Origin: Paraburkholderia mimosarum LMG 23256 = NBRC 106338
Lineage (GTDB): Bacteria; Pseudomonadota; Gammaproteobacteria; Burkholderiales; Burkholderiaceae
NCBI RefSeq assembly: GCF_000739815.1
Contig: NZ_BBJJ01000004.1
Coordinates: 62,001-126,000 of the forward strand
Direction: 5' to 3'
DNA length: 64,000 nucleotides
A program made the position numbers and the translations under genes. This document shows positions 62,211 to 64,000 of the stretch, one piece after another (position 1 is the first letter of the stretch; every line of letters begins with the position of its first letter). The notes under the pieces are model-generated. The model saw only the letters and a program-made list of their open reading frames with translations, was not told the origin of the DNA and did no database searches.

Positions 62211-62774
62211 TTAGATCTTGCCGACGAGGTCGAGCGACGGCTTCAGCGTTTCAGCGCCCGGCGTCCACTTGGCGGGGCAGACTTCGCCCGGGTGCGATGC
62301 CACGTACTGGGCAGCTTGCACCTTGCGCAGCAGTTCCTTGGCGTCACGGCCGATGCCGTTGTCGTGGATTTCGCACAGCTTGATCTCGCCTTCCGGGTTG
62401 ATCACGAACGTGCCGCGCAGCGCCAGGCCTTCTTCTTCGATCATCACGTCGAAGTTGCGCGTGATCGCGCCCGTCGGGTCGCCGACCAGCGGGTACTTGA
62501 TCTTGGCGATGGTTTCCGACGTGTCGTGCCAAGCCTTGTGCGTGAAGTGCGTATCGGTCGAGACGCCGTAGATTTCGACGCCCAGCTTCTGGAATTCCGC
62601 GTACTGGTCAGCCAGGTCGCCGAGTTCCGTGGGGCACACGAAAGTGAAGTCGGCCGGGTAGAACACGACAACCGACCACTTGCCCTTCAGATTATCTTCA
62701 GAGACCGGAACGAACTTACCGTTGTGGTATGCGGTTGCCTTGAACGGCTTGACTTGCGTGTTGATGAGAGACAT
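62211..62774 (-). CDS. ahpC: Alkyl hydroperoxide reductase subunit C (2-Cys peroxiredoxin)
   Basis: A 187-residue typical 2-Cys peroxiredoxin. The peroxidatic cysteine C47 is in [14 protein letters not shown] and the resolving C166 in GEVCPAKW. It reduces hydrogen peroxide, alkyl peroxides and peroxynitrite in the cytosol and is recycled by AhpF, encoded next. The start at 62774 ([10 protein letters not shown]) is the family start; the open frame to 62981 crosses the promoter. A four-half-site OxyR element lies about 75-110 bases upstream. This organisation (ahpC first, then ahpF) is standard. Confidence 0.96.
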   Translation of the reverse strand: MSLINTQVKPFKATAYHNGKFVPVSEDNLKGKWSVVVFYPADFTFVCPTELGDLADQYAEFQKLGVEIYGVSTDTHFTHKAWHDTSETIAKIKYPLVGDPTGAITRNFDVMIEEEGLALRGTFVINPEGEIKLCEIHDNGIGRDAKELLRKVQAAQYVASHPGEVCPAKWTPGAETLKPSLDLVGKI

Positions 62775-62844
62775 GCGTTGTTTCCTCGCTCTGGGTTGGG
62801 AAAAGGTATGGACACAGGTTACGGGAACCGCGTCCGTTTGAAAA

Positions 62845-62881
62845 ATTGGTTGCTTTGATCGCCGGTATAAACCCTGCCTAT
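62845..62881. promoter_or_regulatory. Candidate OxyR binding site upstream of ahpC
   Basis: Four tetrads with 7-base spacing, ATTG at 62845, TGAT at 62856, ATAA at 62867 and CTAT at 62878, match the OxyR pattern ATAG-N7-CTAT-N7-ATAG-N7-CTAT at 12 of 16 positions. The site lies 70-107 bases before the ahpC start, the expected place. Read in the other direction the score is similar. Confidence 0.68.
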
Positions 62882-63199
62882 CGGGCCCCATGACATTGCC
62901 CGGATGCCCGCCAGCAGGGGATTCCATGCCCGCGTCGAACGCGCTTCGAGCGGCCCGAGCAACCCTCGGGGCGGTGAGCATACAACGAAAGTGCGACAGT
63001 GCGCCTCACGTGCCTGATGAATCCGGGGGCATTCGTGTTGCCACTGTGGAACCGGGACGAACCCGGGAATGCCCTGCTTTCAGTGTGAGCGCCGCGGCAG
63101 GCGTTCGGTTCCGCATTGCCTGCGCTCGCGGGCTCGAACGTTCACGCGCTAGATGCAGGCGCAAGTGCCCTTCTCCAAGATCCGCGCTTACTTGCTGCG
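62882..63199. other. Intergenic region upstream of the ahpC promoter
   Basis: This 318-base stretch between the OxyR-type site and the LysR gene's 3' end shows no credible gene, hairpin or promoter. A long + frame crosses it but lacks similarity. Confidence 0.4.
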
Positions 63200-64000
63200 T
63201 CAAAGCGCGCCGCCGCGCGCAGTCGCCGCACGGGCCGTGAGCCGCTCGCGCAGATATTGCGTGAACGCGCGAATCGTCACGGAAGCTTCACGATGCTGCG
63301 GATACAGCGCATGGAGCGCGTTGGGCGGCGGCATGAACGGCTCGAGCACCTCGACGAGCAAGCCCGCATCTACCGATCCCGCCACGATGAAGTCCGGCAG
63401 ATAGCAGATGCCGAGCCCGGCAACGGCCGCGTCGCGGATCACCTCGCCGTTGTTCGCGCGCAGCGGCCCATGGACTTCGAACGGCGTGCGCACGCCATCG
63501 ACGATGAATTCCCACGGCGCGCGGCCCTGCTGCCCATAGGGCAGGCAGGCGTGCTGCGCGAGGTCCGCGGGCGTTTGGGGCGCGCGCCGGCGGCGCCGGT
63601 AACCGGGGCTGCAGCAGGCCATCATGCGCACGTCGATGAGCTTTTGCGCGACCAGCGTGGAGTCCGCGAGGCGCCCGATGCGCAATGCCATGTCGAAGCC
63701 CTCGCCGATCACGTCGACGGTGCGGTCGCTCAGGTCCATGTCGAAGCGCACGTCCGGATGGTCGCGCAGAAATTCGGCGACGAGCGGCGACAGATGCGCC
63801 ATGCCGAACGACATCGGGGCGCTCACTTTCAGGAGCCCGCGCGGTTCGCTGCGCCGGTCCGACATGGCCTGCTCGGCCTCGGCCACGTCCGCGAGAATGC
63901 GCTTCGCGCGCTCGTAAAAGTCCTGGCCCAGGTCGGTGACCGCCAGCTTGCGCGTGTTGCGCACGAGCAGGCGCGCGCCCAGGTCCGCCTCCAGCGCCGC
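63200..64000 (-). CDS. LysR-family transcriptional regulator, truncated by the window edge
   Basis: The C-terminal 267 residues of an LTTR are visible. The frame enters from the window edge with AALEADLGARLLVRNTRKLA, the end of the winged helix linker, and continues through the effector domain (DRTVDVIGEGFDMALRIGRL, then AAVAGLGICYLPDFIV). The helix-turn-helix start lies beyond base 64000. It is of the common CatM/PerR-like (aldehyde/quinone) type seen near many Burkholderia reductase genes. The local target is not in view. It is transcribed leftwards, away from its promoter at higher coordinates, and ends 425 bases from ahpC. Confidence 0.85.
   Translation of the reverse strand, partial: AALEADLGARLLVRNTRKLAVTDLGQDFYERAKRILADVAEAEQAMSDRRSEPRGLLKVSAPMSFGMAHLSPLVAEFLRDHPDVRFDMDLSDRTVDVIGEGFDMALRIGRLADSTLVAQKLIDVRMMACCSPGYRRRRRAPQTPADLAQHACLPYGQQGRAPWEFIVDGVRTPFEVHGPLRANNGEVIRDAAVAGLGICYLPDFIVAGSVDAGLLVEVLEPFMPPPNALHALYPQHREASVTIRAFTQYLRERLTARAATARGGAL

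Overview
The window is high-GC bacterial chromosome that I would place in the Burkholderiaceae, most likely Paraburkholderia or Caballeronia. The basis is DUF4148, DUF2968, DUF2917, DUF6232 and DUF6356 proteins, a Burkholderia-type porin, a betaproteobacterial oxalate gene set, and many LysR/GntR/IclR regulators. This comes from family knowledge, not a database search. No tRNA, rRNA, CRISPR array or intact insertion sequence was found.

0-10.2 kb: an IclR and a LysR regulator, then a complete carbon-phosphorus lyase locus. phnN, a DUF1045 gene and phnF run leftwards; phnG-H-I-J-K-L-M runs rightwards and ends at a strong terminator. Most genes overlap by 1-4 bases. The divergent promoter carries a phased TAGACG repeat that is probably the PhnF operator. 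phnP is absent from the window. The DUF1045 protein has two HxTL motifs of the 2H phosphoesterase type, so it is a candidate for the missing cyclic-phosphate hydrolase.

10.2-14.2 kb: an arginine/lysine-type binding protein, an AstE/aspartoacylase-like deacylase and a U32 (TrhP/YegQ-like) protein.

14.2-24 kb: a plastic region. It holds abutted IS3-like end sequences, a PLP-enzyme C-terminal scrap, a cystine-type ABC transporter, a D-threonine-aldolase-like pseudogene beside its probable LysR regulator, a SnoaL-like protein, an alpha/beta hydrolase, about 1 kb with no gene, and an HxlR-azoreductase-reductase cassette whose last SDR gene is 3'-truncated.

24-45 kb: mostly housekeeping genes (glgP, an MFS exporter, ltaE, a LysM/degenerate-M23 lipoprotein, gnd, a sirtuin, a PPOX flavoprotein, DUF2252, gltS, a LysE exporter, panE-like). 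Between the DUF2968 and DUF4148 genes lies a non-coding eroded heptanucleotide array: 14 ACTGC cores and four TGCAACAAC in about 255 bases. On the minus strand it is closed by a strong terminator.

44.5-53.1 kb: an oxalate-use region with two LysR regulators, an OxlT-like oxalate/formate antiporter, frc (formyl-CoA transferase), a fumarylacetoacetase-family enzyme and an FCD-type GntR regulator. A 17-base operator built on TGATATATCA lies before both frc and the regulator operon. Oxalyl-CoA decarboxylase is not in the window.

53.5-64 kb: DUF2917, a porin, mprF with acvB (lysyl-phosphatidylglycerol synthesis and probable hydrolysis), a HigB-HigA toxin-antitoxin locus fused into one frame by an apparent one-base deletion, ahpF and ahpC with a good OxyR-type site, and a LysR gene cut by the window edge.
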